64,000 nucleotides of DNA from Nocardia bhagyanarayanae. GTDB lineage: Bacteria > Actinomycetota > Actinomycetes > Mycobacteriales > Mycobacteriaceae. Location of the stretch: contig NZ_VFPG01000001.1 in assembly GCF_006716565.1 (NCBI RefSeq), positions 248,001 through 312,000 of the forward strand, written 5' to 3'. The notes under the pieces were generated by a model. The model had not been told where the DNA came from. It worked only from the letters and a program-made list of their open reading frames with translations, and ran no database searches. Position numbers and translations under genes: made by a program. Of the stretch, positions 19,516 through 30,079 are shown one piece after another. Every line of letters begins with the position of its first letter. Positions within the stretch are counted from its first letter, which is position 1.

Positions 19516-19929
19516 GTGCGTGACCATCTACCACCTGGCTTGCCGCCGGATCCGTTCGCCGGAGACCCCTCCGACCCGTCCGCCGCGCTCGACGCCATCG
19601 AGCCCGGCGAACCGCTGGATCCCCACGAGCGCCTTGCGGTCGAGGAGGATCTCGCCGACCTCGCGGTCTACGAAGCGCTACTGGCGCACCGCGGAATCCG
19701 CGGGCTGGTCGTCAGCTGCGAGGACTGCCGACAGGACCATTACCACGACTGGGACATGTTGCGCGCCAACCTGCTTCAGTTGCTGGTCGACGGCACGGTG
19801 CGGCCGCACGAGCCGGCCTACGATCCGACGCCGGAGGCGTACGTCACCTGGGACTACTGCCGGGGCTACGCGGACGCGTCGATGAACGAAGCCTTCCACG
19901 GCGACGGGTTCGACGGCTTCGACAGCTGA
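19516..19929 (+). CDS. DUF5319 family protein
   Basis: The 137-residue acidic protein starts VRDHLPPGLPPDPF and contains VVSCEDCRQDHYHDWDM, where two Cys and two His could bind metal, and YVTWDYCRGYADASMNEA. This matches the conserved hypothetical next to guaB2 in mycobacteria (Rv3412, from memory). The GTG at 19516 is chosen by homology to that N-terminus; upstream in-frame codons are unlikely coding. Function unknown. It is divergent from guaB. Confidence 0.88.
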   Translation: MRDHLPPGLPPDPFAGDPSDPSAALDAIEPGEPLDPHERLAVEEDLADLAVYEALLAHRGIRGLVVSCEDCRQDHYHDWDMLRANLLQLLVDGTVRPHEPAYDPTPEAYVTWDYCRGYADASMNEAFHGDGFDGFDS

Positions 19930-19962
19930 TCCCGCGGTTCCGACACCCGAAAACGACGAAAA

Positions 19963-19980
19963 GCCGACCCGCCGGTCGGC
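19963..19980. terminator. Small hairpin, possible terminator
   Basis: GCCGACC and GGTCGGC pair across a 4-nt loop, 34 bp after the DUF5319 stop and before the convergent rsdA stop. It is short, so only moderately supported. Confidence 0.45.
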
Positions 19981-20150
19981 AATCGGTCGACGCGCGAACC
20001 CGCGCGTGATACCAAACCGCGACACACCCGAACGTGCGCACGATTATTCAAGGGTGTCGTTCGACACCTCGATCAATAGGGATGGCTACCGGCGACCCCG
20101 TCCGACAACCGACGGTCGCCGTTCGATGGTGAACTCGCTTACATTCGAGC

Positions 20151-21251
20151 TCAGCTGGTCGGGGTCAGGCCCCCGGGCAGGCTCGGAACGATGACCGTGC
20201 CCGGTCCGTCCTCCACGATCGGCGATCGCGTCGTCGGCTGAGTCGGATCGCCGACATCCGCGCTCGGCACGACGACCGTCGTGGGAATCTGCGTGGCCGG
20301 CGGCGACTGGGTCGGCGGCTCCTCGACCGGCGGCGTGTTGTTCGGCACGGTGGTCACCGGCGGCTGTTGCGTCGTCGGCGGCCTGGTGGGTTGCGTTGGC
20401 AGCTGGCTCGGCTCCACGGCGACGGTCGTCGGCGGAGTCGTCGCTGGCACCGGCGGCACCATCTGGTTGGTGTTGGTGGTCCCCTGCGCGGGCTGGGTCG
20501 TCGTGGGAGTGGAACCGGTGGTGCCACTCGGCCGAGGCTGAGTCGACGTGACCGCCTCCTCCAGCGCGGCCGCCGCCTCCGGAGAGATGCCGCGTAGCTG
20601 CGTCAGCAGCCGTTGCCACTCGGACTGTAGATCCTGCTTCTTGCCGGAGTCGCTGACCTGGTCCACGTTCACCGAGGCCCGCTCCAGCAGCGCTTTCGCC
20701 TGTGCCGGGTTGTTCTGAGCCAGTGCACGCTCGGCCTGGTCGAGCTCGCTGCCTGCGCGCTGCACCACGGTGGTCTGCGCCTGCTCGCTGAACACGACCT
20801 CCTTGACCCGCCAGAGCGGATCGCCGGGTTCGGCGCTGTAGGAGAACGCCGTCACACCGCCGAAGACCAGTGCCAATGCGGCCGCGGTACCCGCGATCGG
20901 ACCGACAAGCCGAAGACGGCCACGGTTGACTGCGCCGACTCGAACCTTGCGCGCGCCGATCTCCTGGTTGACCGCGGCTACGACCGCGTCCAGATCCGGA
21001 TCTCCCGGTAGTGGCGGCGTAATCAGTTCCGCGCGCCAATCCGCGAGCAGCGCGGCGAGCTGAAACTCCTCCGCACTATCGGTCTGTACCGGTCCATCGC
21101 TGGCGATGGCGTCGATCAGAGCATCGTCGCGGCGTACCGCTGCGATGTCCACCGGTCCGGTGTCACCAGTCCCCCCGGCGTAGGGACCGCTGTTTCGCGA
21201 TCCACGTCGCGCCTTCCAGTCACCCCGACCGCGCTCGCCATCCCTAGCCAT
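20151..21251 (-). CDS. rsdA: Anti-sigma-D factor RsdA
   Basis: The 366-residue protein has an N-terminal cytoplasmic part with the SigD-binding region (VDIAAVRRDDALIDAIAS, FQLAALLADWRAELITPPLP). A single membrane helix follows near residues 115-137 (LVGPIAGTAAALALVFGGVTAF). The extracellular part has a helical segment and then about 130 residues rich in Thr, Pro and Gln. In mycobacteria RsdA is released by regulated proteolysis. The ATG at 21251 overlaps the end of sigD by 8 nt, consistent with coupled translation and stoichiometric production. The Thr/Pro-rich tail is longer than I would expect. Confidence 0.92.
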   Translation of the reverse strand: MARDGERGRGDWKARRGSRNSGPYAGGTGDTGPVDIAAVRRDDALIDAIASDGPVQTDSAEEFQLAALLADWRAELITPPLPGDPDLDAVVAAVNQEIGARKVRVGAVNRGRLRLVGPIAGTAAALALVFGGVTAFSYSAEPGDPLWRVKEVVFSEQAQTTVVQRAGSELDQAERALAQNNPAQAKALLERASVNVDQVSDSGKKQDLQSEWQRLLTQLRGISPEAAAALEEAVTSTQPRPSGTTGSTPTTTQPAQGTTNTNQMVPPVPATTPPTTVAVEPSQLPTQPTRPPTTQQPPVTTVPNNTPPVEEPPTQSPPATQIPTTVVVPSADVGDPTQPTTRSPIVEDGPGTVIVPSLPGGLTPTS

Positions 21252-21822
21252 ACATTTCACCTGCCCTCGCCACTTGTGACTTCAGTTTCGCGAGTGCCCT
21301 GTGCTGGGCCACTCGTATCGCGCCCGCCGTACTGCCCACGGCGACCGCGGTTTCTTCCGCTGACAAACCCATGACCAATCGCAGGATCAGGATCTCTCGG
21401 TGCTTCTCCGGAAGGGTCGCGAGCAAACGGTTCATCTGCCTGCTGGTTTCCGATTCGAGAGCGCGCTGCTCCGGTCCTTGGTCGGTGGATATGACATCTG
21501 GTACTTCGGCCATCGCCTCCGCCTTGTTACGGGCGGCGTTGCGATGTGCGTCGGCGACCTTGTGCGAAGCGATTCCGTATACGAAGGCCATGAAGGGCCT
21601 ACCCTGGTCTTGATACCTGGGCAAGGCTGTCATCACGGCCAGACATACCTCCTGCGCAACGTCGTCCGCGGAGAGCTGTCCACGCTCCGCCGCGCCGATA
21701 CGCGCGCGGCAGTACCGGACAACCAGCGGGCGGATCAGCTCTAGTACCTGAGCTAAAGCGGATCTGTCGCCCTGCGCTGCGGCAGCGACGGCGAGGTCCA
21801 ACTCTTCGCCCGTGTGCGTCAT
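21244..21822 (-). CDS. sigD: ECF RNA polymerase sigma factor SigD
   Basis: From the ATG at 21822 the protein is 192 residues. Region 2 contains ADDVAQEVCLAVMTALPRY and FVYGIASHKVADAHR, and region 4 LPEKHREILILRLVMGLSAEETA with GAIRVAQHRAL. The neighbouring rsdA identifies it as SigD (ShbA-like). A GTG at 21855 extends the N-terminus by 11 residues and cannot be excluded. In related organisms SigD drives housekeeping-like genes at the end of active growth. Confidence 0.92.
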   Translation of the reverse strand: MTHTGEELDLAVAAAAQGDRSALAQVLELIRPLVVRYCRARIGAAERGQLSADDVAQEVCLAVMTALPRYQDQGRPFMAFVYGIASHKVADAHRNAARNKAEAMAEVPDVISTDQGPEQRALESETSRQMNRLLATLPEKHREILILRLVMGLSAEETAVAVGSTAGAIRVAQHRALAKLKSQVARAGEMYG

Positions 21823-21967
21823 CGTCAGAGATATTCCTGGCGTTACAAGTGGCACCGGCCCGATGACCTGTGCTTCCGCCGAAGCGGCGGAACGGATCTA
21901 ACAATAGCGATAGACAGCGCGGAACCGAGCAACATGGTCACTTGTCTCGACAACGCCGCGCCGACCG

Positions 21968-22828
21968 CTACGCGGCGCCCGGTGGCCGAAAACGCCCGCC
22001 ACGACGGGCGATTCCCGCGGCGCACTGTTCGGCCTCGCGCGCGGCGTCCGGATCCGACAGCCCGGAACGGAGCATCGCGCACGCCCACCGCAACGGAAGC
22101 AGATCGTGCTCGCGACACTCGTCCGCGACCGTGTCGGCCAGCGCTCGGGAGTGTTCCAAGTCACCCGAAGCGGCCGTCGCGGCGGCCACCAGGAGGCGGG
22201 ATTTGACGCGGTGCCGCACCGAGGGCGTGGCCTCGGCGAGGGCCAAGGCTTCGCGCGTGTGCGGCAGCGCCTCGCCGGCCGCGCCGGACGCCAATGCGGT
22301 CTCGGCGCTGACCCAGTGCCACCGGATCCAAGCCCGCCACCGCAGGCCGTCCGGATCGAGGGCGGCGCGGCTCCGGTCGAGCAGTCGCCGCGCCAGCGCG
22401 AGGCGGCCCGCCCCGAGCGCGTCGGCGGCCAAGCCGGTGAGCGCGTCGCAGACCGCGTCCGTCCGGTCCGGCGCGGAACCGGTCGGCGGGACAGGTTGGA
22501 GTTCGCCGCCGGGCAACGCCCACGCGGCGGCCCTGCCGTCCGGGCCGGAAGCCGCGACGTGCCAGCCGAGTTGGCGCAGCAGCGAGCCCGCGGTGCTCGC
22601 GGCGAGCGAGAGCAAGACCGGATCGGTCGTCCGCCGCCGCACGGCGGCCAGTTCCGCGCGGGCCGCGGCGTAGCGACCCTGCCCCCCGAGAATCACCGCC
22701 CGGTGCCACGAACTCAGGGCGTCCGGGGCATCCGGCAACTCGGCAGCGGCGAGGCCGGGGCGAGCACCGAAGGCTCCCATAGCGAGGACTTCATATCGGA
22801 CATCCACCGTCGGAACTGGCGCGAACAC
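21968..22828 (-). CDS. Hypothetical protein with TPR-like helical repeats
   Basis: The 286-residue protein is Ala/Leu-rich and wholly alpha-helical in appearance. It has repeated A-rich helix pairs (RYAAARAELAAVRRR, GRLALARRLLDRSRAAL, GDLEHSRALADTVAD) of TPR/SARP-like spacing. No signal peptide or membrane helix is seen. Its place between sigD and whiB3 matches a conserved hypothetical in mycobacteria (Rv3415c, from memory). The start is uncertain: GTG at 22828 or ATG at 22780. Confidence 0.75.
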   Translation of the reverse strand: MFAPVPTVDVRYEVLAMGAFGARPGLAAAELPDAPDALSSWHRAVILGGQGRYAAARAELAAVRRRTTDPVLLSLAASTAGSLLRQLGWHVAASGPDGRAAAWALPGGELQPVPPTGSAPDRTDAVCDALTGLAADALGAGRLALARRLLDRSRAALDPDGLRWRAWIRWHWVSAETALASGAAGEALPHTREALALAEATPSVRHRVKSRLLVAAATAASGDLEHSRALADTVADECREHDLLPLRWACAMLRSGLSDPDAAREAEQCAAGIARRGGRFRPPGAA

Positions 22829-23450
22829 GGGCGAACTCTATACCGAGCGCGACCGACGACGGCGCGTAGTAAAAGTGCGCCCGAGCCTCTGGCAACTTGT
22901 CAGCATTTCTGGTACGAAGCCCATGTTTCCATCAGGTAAATCTCGTGCCGGCATTGCGAGATCATCCGCGACACAAATTCACGCGCGTTTCGCGCAATTA
23001 ACCTCTGCGCCCCGTTTCCGCCATCTGGGGGGCTCTCGGCAACAGCCCGTACGGTGGCCACCATCACGTCGGTTATCTGTCCCCCATGGAACCAGTAACC
23101 TGTGAGCTTTCCCAAAAAAGTCGGACTACCTGCGGAAACAGCCACATGCCCCGGACAGAGGTGGTCCAGCCACGTACTGGCCAACCGAACAGTATCACCG
23201 GAACCCACGTTAAAAGTAAACAGCGGGAAGGTTAAATCTCGCCATTGCCCATTTGGAAAACCGATGCGTCGAACTATTGACGTAATTTCGCGGCTGCCCC
23301 TAACGTAGCTCATCGCCACCGACGGCGCCGCGCGAAATTGCAGCGACCGGAAGGGCGACCCCGGGACGCCGCCGATCGCATGCGTCCCGCAACTGTTGCA
23401 GACAAACTGCTCGACAACGCCGACGAGCTCGCATTACGAGGAGTTCACCA
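22829..23450. other. 622-bp intergenic region with lower GC upstream of whiB3
   Basis: This stretch is visibly richer in A and T than its surroundings (for example around 23205-23300). A 139-codon minus-strand frame (22900-23319) exists, but its third codon positions are not GC-biased as in neighbouring genes, so I do not call it as a gene. The region probably carries the whiB3 promoter and a long 5' leader, or it may be a small foreign insert. Confidence 0.5.
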
Positions 23451-23744
23451 ATGCCCATGCCGACCCACCTCCCCGGACCGAACGCCGACGTCTGGGACTG
23501 GCAGATGCGCGGTTCCTGCCGAGGCGTGGACTCCGCCGTGTTCTTCCATCCCGACGGCGAACGCGGGCGCGCCCGCACCGCACGCGAGATGCGGGCCAAG
23601 GAGATCTGCCGCGCCTGCCCGGTGCTCATGCAGTGCCGTAGCCACGCGCTGAAAGTCAGCGAGCCCTATGGCATCTGGGGCGGCATGTCGGAGACCGAGC
23701 GCGAGATGCACGCGCGGCGCAACCGCCGCCGCATGGCCGTCTGA
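23451..23744 (+). CDS. whiB3: WhiB3, iron-sulphur redox-responsive transcription regulator
   Basis: The 97-residue WhiB-like protein has the four cluster-ligating cysteines at 23, 53, 56 and 62, the GIWGG turn at 74-78, and a basic C-terminus (HARRNRRRMAV) for DNA contact. The N-terminus LPGPNADVWDWQ matches WhiB3. In mycobacteria WhiB3 binds a [4Fe-4S] cluster, senses NO and redox state, interacts with the principal sigma factor, and adjusts lipid metabolism. The ATG at 23451 is preceded by GAGGAG. Confidence 0.93.
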   Translation: MPMPTHLPGPNADVWDWQMRGSCRGVDSAVFFHPDGERGRARTAREMRAKEICRACPVLMQCRSHALKVSEPYGIWGGMSETEREMHARRNRRRMAV

Positions 23745-24114
23745 GCAGCGACCGGCCGTCGCCCGGCAGCCGCGACGCGAATCCGCGACCCATCCGTATC
23801 GCGCGGCGCGCCGAATGCCTAGCAAATAAACGGCCACTGAAACACCAGATGCACGATCACCGGCCGAACCGCGTCGGCACACCGCTGTCGTAGTTCGGAA
23901 CCGACGCTGACGCGCGGCATCGGGCGGTCACCACCGCTGCACCCGCGGTCGCGGCGAGCAGAAGCCGCACGGTTGTCGCCCGGTGGCGAGCGGGAGCTGT
24001 TGGCGTGTCACATCTGAATTCGCCCGGCGTTTGGGAGTTCACCGCAAAGTAGCTGAGCTGCTTGCGGTTTGCTGGCACCCCACTGGAAGGAGGCGATAGC
24101 GGCACGCTACGGTA
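23745..24114. other. Intergenic region between whiB3 and the ECF sigma gene
   Basis: About 370 bp with no well-supported gene, repeat or hairpin. A minus-strand frame ending at 23857 could encode a tiny secreted peptide, but it has no convincing start. The sigma-factor promoter is expected near its right end. Confidence 0.4.
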
Positions 24115-24780
24115 GTGACCGATGACACAGAATGGAGCGTTGTGACAACGCGGCCGCCAGCCGCAGAGGGCGACTCGTTCCGAAGAGAAGCCTTCCCACC
24201 GAGTGTGGATTCTGCGGTGTCGGCACGCGCAGCCGAAAGCATCGAACTAGCCGCTCTCTTGCACCGTTGCGGTCAGTCCGATCAGGAAGCTTTCGCCGAA
24301 CTGTACGACCGGACGTGCGCGCGCGTGTTCGGTCTGGTGCTCCGGGTGCTGCACGATCCGGGGTACGCGGAGGAGACCACGCAAGAGGTGTATCTCCAAC
24401 TCTGGCGTACCGCAGCCAGCTTCGACCCCGCGAAGGGGTCGGCGGTGACATGGTTGATGACGCTCGCCCATCGGCGCGCGGTCGACCGGGTCCGCGCCGA
24501 ACAAGCCCATACCCAGCGGGAAGTCGCCTACGGGATAAGGGTTCTCGGCAACGAGTTCGACGAGGTGACCGAAGAGGTCGAGCGCAGGCTCGAACAACAG
24601 GCCGTTCTCGAAGGACTCACCGGCCTCACGGAAACCCAGCGAGAAGCCATCTCGCTGGCCTACTACGGCGGCCGGACCTATGCGGAGGTGGCCACCTACC
24701 TCGGCGTAGGGTTACCGACCGTTAAGTCCCGGATTCGGGATGGATTGACACGACTGAAGAAAAGTTTGGGGGTGACGTGA
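24115..24780 (+). CDS. sigK: ECF sigma factor, SigK-like
   Basis: The 221-residue protein has an N-terminal extension and then ECF region 2 (FAELYDRTCARVFGLVLRVL, AEETTQEVYLQLWR, WLMTLAHRRAVDRVR). Region 4 contains LTETQREAISLAYYGGRTYAEVA and GLPTVKSRIRDGLTRLKK. This pattern is that of the SigK group. The GTG at 24115 is used; the next in-frame candidate is the GTG at 24142. A zinc-less anti-sigma gene follows after 1 nt, so the pair is an operon. In mycobacteria SigK controls secreted antigens (MPT70/83); targets here are unknown. Confidence 0.82.
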   Translation: MTDDTEWSVVTTRPPAAEGDSFRREAFPPSVDSAVSARAAESIELAALLHRCGQSDQEAFAELYDRTCARVFGLVLRVLHDPGYAEETTQEVYLQLWRTAASFDPAKGSAVTWLMTLAHRRAVDRVRAEQAHTQREVAYGIRVLGNEFDEVTEEVERRLEQQAVLEGLTGLTETQREAISLAYYGGRTYAEVATYLGVGLPTVKSRIRDGLTRLKKSLGVT

Positions 24781-24781
24781 G

Positions 24782-25033
24782 ATGAACGAAGCCCAGATCG
24801 ATCTCGCGCACACCGTCGCGCTCGGATCGATCGACGACGAAGACCATCACGCGGTTCAGGAATTGCTCGACGGCGAGGACCCGGTGCTACGCGCCGAGTT
24901 CATCGCAGAGGTACAGCAGGCCAAGGACGCTTTGACCGCGCTCGCGGCGGTGACGGCCACCGCGCCGCCCGCCGCGCTCCGGGGTCGGTTGCTCGCGGCC
25001 ATCGCCGCCGAGCAACCCCCGGTTGCCTCCTAG
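24782..25033 (+). CDS. Short RskA-type anti-sigma domain protein lacking a membrane segment
   Basis: The 83-residue protein corresponds to the N-terminal anti-sigma domain of RskA (AQIDLAHTVALGSIDDEDHHAVQELL, then a Leu/Ala-rich helix and ALRGRLLAAIAAEQP). Full RskA proteins are about 230 residues, with a membrane helix and an extracellular domain. Here a stop occurs exactly where the linker to the membrane helix would start, and no hydrophobic segment is found in any frame before the terminator. The protein may act as a soluble anti-sigma factor, or it is a truncated relic. It starts 1 nt after the sigma-factor stop. Confidence 0.75.
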   Translation: MNEAQIDLAHTVALGSIDDEDHHAVQELLDGEDPVLRAEFIAEVQQAKDALTALAAVTATAPPAALRGRLLAAIAAEQPPVAS

Positions 25034-25179
25034 CGACGACTTCCACTGCGGCTCGCCGCTTTCGGCTCGCGCGTCCACCGCGCTGCCGACTCTCGCTTCG
25101 GCGATCTCGCGCGCTCCGCGCCGCGCCTCACGGACGAGGCAGCGGCGTCGTTGAGCCCTCCGCCGCCCCCGAACGCCGA

Positions 25180-25213
25180 AAAGGCCCCCGGACGCTCGCA
25201 TCCGGGGGCCTTT
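25180..25213. terminator. Terminator hairpin after groEL1
   Basis: A perfect 13-bp stem (AAAGGCCCCCGGA) with an 8-nt loop ends in TTT. It sits 16 bp past the groEL1 stop and can also serve the convergent sigma/anti-sigma operon. Confidence 0.85.
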
Positions 25214-25228
25214 CGCACGCTCGTCGCG

Positions 25229-26961
<1,733 letters not shown>

Positions 26962-27021
26962 ACGACTCGATCCCGGGCGGGGCCGGGAAGCGCGGTCCGG
27001 TCCGGACCACGCCGAGCGCGG

Positions 27022-27324
27022 TCACTTGCTGACGACAGCCAGCACGTCGCGCGCGGACAGGATCAGGTACTCCTCGCCCTGGTACTTGATCTCCGTGCCG
27101 CCGTACTTGCTGTAGATGACGACGTCACCCTCCTGGACATCCAGCGGGATGCGCTTCTCGCCTTCGTCGTCCCAGCGGCCGGGGCCGACGGCGACGACGG
27201 TGCCTTCCTGCGGCTTCTCCTTCGCCGTGTCCGGGATGACCAGGCCGGAGGCCGTCGTCGTCTCGGCCTCGTTGGCCTGGACGAGGATCTTGTCCTCGAG
27301 CGGCTTGATGTTCACGCTCGCCAC
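27022..27324 (-). CDS. groES: Co-chaperonin GroES
   Basis: The 100-residue protein shows the GroES signatures [15 protein letters not shown] at the N-terminus, a mobile loop ([11 protein letters not shown]), and [33 protein letters not shown]. It caps GroEL in ATP-driven folding. It is first in the groES-groEL1 operon, with a CIRCE element about 200 bp upstream. Confidence 0.97.
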   Translation of the reverse strand: MASVNIKPLEDKILVQANEAETTTASGLVIPDTAKEKPQEGTVVAVGPGRWDDEGEKRIPLDVQEGDVVIYSKYGGTEIKYQGEEYLILSARDVLAVVSK

Positions 27325-27521
27325 GTTGAGCCCTCCACTTTCAGGGGATTTACGGTCGTCCGGAACTGTTGTCCCGGACCATCGGTTCGGTCACGGTGCT
27401 GACCCTGCGCATAGCCCCGTCGTCGCGGGTGCCGGGACCCCTGCTCAGTAGTCACAACTGCTGACATCCGGCGAACGCGTAGGGTGGACGGTTGCCCGGC
27501 CGACCGTGTTCACCAGTGCCA

Positions 27522-27548
27522 CTAGCACTCTATACACGAGAGTGCCAG
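27522..27548. promoter_or_regulatory. CIRCE element (HrcA operator)
   Basis: CTAGCACTC-N9-GAGTGCCAG is a good match to the CIRCE consensus TTAGCACTC-N9-GAGTGCTAA, with the central GCACTC/GAGTGC intact. Its position upstream of groES indicates HrcA repression relieved by heat shock. Confidence 0.9.
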
Positions 27549-27781
27549 CGCTCAAGGCCGGGCGGTGCCAATTGCGCGTCGACGTTTCCGACACGCCCGG
27601 ACGTTTCGGCTTGCGCTGACCAGGGTTCGCCACCCCAGAGCCTCGGGGCTTTCCATTGGTTCGCGAAATCTGTAACGTTCGGATAACGGATTGTGACAGT
27701 ATTAGCGACGGTCGATCCTCGGTCCGCCATGTTCATCACGAACCGGCGTCCGGGGGAGGCATCGAGCGTCACGAAAGAACC

Positions 27782-27866
27782 AGCACAGCGTCACAAGTAG
27801 TACTGCGTCACAGGTAGCACAGCTTCACCGGTTGCACAGCGTCACAGATTCCGTTGCGCCACAAAG
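27782..27866. repeat. Five tandem 17-bp degenerate repeats upstream of the Hsp70-like gene
   Basis: Five consecutive 17-bp units begin at 27782, 27799, 27816, 27833 and 27850. The shared core is GCGTCACA (GCTTCACC and GCGCCACA in two units), and the edges read AGCACA...AGT. They lie about 170 bp upstream of the Hsp70-like start codon. The regular spacing on the DNA suggests an array of protein-binding sites (iteron-like), not a hairpin. Confidence 0.75.
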
Positions 27867-28037
27867 CTTCACCCAGAGGGCAAGTCCACACGTGATCCAA
27901 GGCCGGTTCCAGCGACCCACCCGGACGGCGGTCCGGCCGGATCCCGAGTCCGGATCGCTCGCCGACAAGGCGACGGTCCGGAAGTCCATTCGAGATGGTC
28001 GGCGACACGATGACCATCCGCTCGAAGGGAGGTGAAC

Positions 28038-29702
28038 ATGCGAACGTCCCTCGGCATCTCCGCCGGGAACGAGGTCGTGTGCTCGGCGCTGGTCGCCACG
28101 GCGTCGAACGGCGCCCAAAGTTTCGACTACCGAGTCGTTTCCGCCGACGCGGCCCATTCCGATATCGGTGATCTCGTCGCGTCCTCGATCGACCTGATGA
28201 CCACCCAGCTGCCGACTCAGCAAGTGCCGCACGACATCGCGTGGCCGACGCAGCCGGTCGGCGTCCGCTTCGCGGGCACCGTCGCGACGGGTATGGAAGC
28301 GGCGGCGGGCAAACCGCCGACCAGCGTCGCCGTCGCCTACCGCAACAAGGAACAGGCGCAGGTGATCCGTTCGGCCACCGGCAAACAGCGCGAGCTGAAG
28401 CTGGTGCCGGAAGGCACGGCCGCGCTGACCTTCCTGCGCCACACCGGCCTGCTGGACCGCTACGAGACGGTGGCCATCGTCGACCTCGGCGCGACCGGTC
28501 TGAGCGTCACCGTCGCCGATCAGGCCGACGGCAATGTCCTTCACTCCGAACGCATTCACGCGATCAGCGGCAACGCCATCGACGACCTGATCTACCACCA
28601 CCTGCTCGACGTGCACTACGCCAGGCGCGGCACCAGGCCGAACCGCGGCATGCTGACCAACCGCGGACGCGCCGCGAAGGAACATCTTTCGGTGGCGCCC
28701 GCGGTCACCATCGACCATGTCGCGGGCCGCCCGCTCAAGCTCACCAGGGCCGATTTCGAGGAGCTGATCGGCGATCTGCTGCGCGACATCGCCCGGTTCA
28801 GCGCGGCGGTGTTCGCGCGAGCGCCGAAGAAGCCGCAGGCGGTGGCGGTGATCGGCGGCGGCGCGAACATTCCCGCGGTCCTGCGGATCCTCGAACGTGA
28901 GCTGGACGTGCCGGTGCTCACCGTCGACGATCCGGAGGCGGTGATCGCCAAGGGCGCGGCACTGGTGGCCGATGCCGCACAGCCGTCCGGCTTCCCGGTG
29001 ACCGCGCTCGGCGGCGACGCGCCGGCGGGCACCTTCACCAAGGTCATCGGAACCCTCGCCGGAGCCATCGTGGTGGTCGGACTCGTAATCGGCTACGGCT
29101 TCAAGACCTTCGCGCCGACGTCGGACGAGGAGGTCTCCCCCGCGGGCACGACCAGCAGCGCCCTGGTGCCCACCGCGCCCGTCACGGTGGCGCCGCAGAC
29201 CGGCACGGGAACCGACACCTCCGGCGGTCGCGAGACGGTCAACCGGACCACCGGCTCGACGCCGCCGGTCACCGAGGACGCCGGTCCGTCGTCGACCCGC
29301 ACCGGCGCCGTGTCCACACCGTCGCCGAATCCCACACCGTCGGCTGCGCCGATCCCCTCGGTCCAGCCGACGCTGCGCCCGGACCCGAACCTGCCGCCCA
29401 TCCCGTTCCCGGAACTGCTGGGCCCGCTGCTGAATCCGCCCGGCGGTTCCTCGGTGCCCACGCAGCAGAACCGCGAGGAATACGGGCCGTCGACCAGCCC
29501 GCCGCCTCCTGCGGGCGGCCCGTCGCAAACGCCCGCGCAGACTCGGATCCCGTTCACACCGCCTCCTGCGAGCGCCCCTTCCCAGGCGCCCGCACAAACC
29601 CGTATCCCGTACCCGATGCCCCGCTCCAATTCGGGCTCCGCCCGGCACGGCACGGTGAACGCGCTACCGCTGCTCGAACTCGAGTTCGCTCCGCACGACT
29701 GA
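28038..29702 (+). CDS. Hsp70-like actin-ATPase-fold membrane protein with Pro-rich tail
   Basis: The 554-residue protein has an N-terminal actin-like ATPase half with TSLGISAGNEVV (phosphate-1 region), VAIVDLGATGLSVTVAD (phosphate-2) and VAVIGGGANIPAVLRILE (adenosine). A membrane helix follows near residues 335-355 (IGTLAGAIVVVGLVIGYGF). The last 200 residues are Thr/Pro/Ser-rich and presumably outside the cell, including two related PAQTRIP segments. There is no substrate-binding domain of DnaK type. Similar proteins are annotated as Hsp70-family or type VII secretion-associated. GGAGGTG precedes the ATG at 28038. Confidence 0.82.
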   Translation: MRTSLGISAGNEVVCSALVATASNGAQSFDYRVVSADAAHSDIGDLVASSIDLMTTQLPTQQVPHDIAWPTQPVGVRFAGTVATGMEAAAGKPPTSVAVAYRNKEQAQVIRSATGKQRELKLVPEGTAALTFLRHTGLLDRYETVAIVDLGATGLSVTVADQADGNVLHSERIHAISGNAIDDLIYHHLLDVHYARRGTRPNRGMLTNRGRAAKEHLSVAPAVTIDHVAGRPLKLTRADFEELIGDLLRDIARFSAAVFARAPKKPQAVAVIGGGANIPAVLRILERELDVPVLTVDDPEAVIAKGAALVADAAQPSGFPVTALGGDAPAGTFTKVIGTLAGAIVVVGLVIGYGFKTFAPTSDEEVSPAGTTSSALVPTAPVTVAPQTGTGTDTSGGRETVNRTTGSTPPVTEDAGPSSTRTGAVSTPSPNPTPSAAPIPSVQPTLRPDPNLPPIPFPELLGPLLNPPGGSSVPTQQNREEYGPSTSPPPPAGGPSQTPAQTRIPFTPPPASAPSQAPAQTRIPYPMPRSNSGSARHGTVNALPLLELEFAPHD

Positions 29703-30079
29703 ACGAGCCACGACAGCCGGACAACTCGCTCCGGCGAGGACCGATGGCCGAGCGATTCGCTTCGGCCATAGGGCCGACTGCGCTGACCAGACGACCGACT
29801 CAGCCGAGCGACTCGCTGCCGAACGACCGATCTGGCCGAACGAACCCACGCTGGCCGAAGGATGTGCAGGGCAAGCGATTCGAACCGGTCCGCGGGTACG
29901 TCACTCGGCAGACGCGCACGGCTGGGGAGCGCTCGCTGCCGACCGAAAGGACGCCCGGATAAGCGATTCGGGCCAGCCCGCAGGTACAACCGCCCGGTGG
30001 ATAGCTCGGTCGCAAGGCGATGGTGCACTCGGCGCAGGTGCTCGAGCGGGCGCCGACTTCGGCGCGGGCGCGACCGCCC
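29703..30079. other. Intergenic region with short GATTCG-rich repeats
   Basis: About 375 bp between the convergent Hsp70-like and tsaD genes. It contains scattered copies of GCGATTCG (near 29753, 29876 and 29961) and a near-palindrome TGGCCGAGCG/CGCTTCGGCCA around 29744-29769. No gene is supported. Confidence 0.5.

Noticed and set aside
22900..23319. 139-codon minus-strand ORF upstream of whiB3
   Set aside because: Third codon positions are not GC-rich and no family resemblance is seen; kept only as a region note.
23857..24105. Minus-strand 82-codon ORF between whiB3 and sigK with a hydrophobic stretch
   Set aside because: No credible start codon or ribosome-binding site and no recognisable family.
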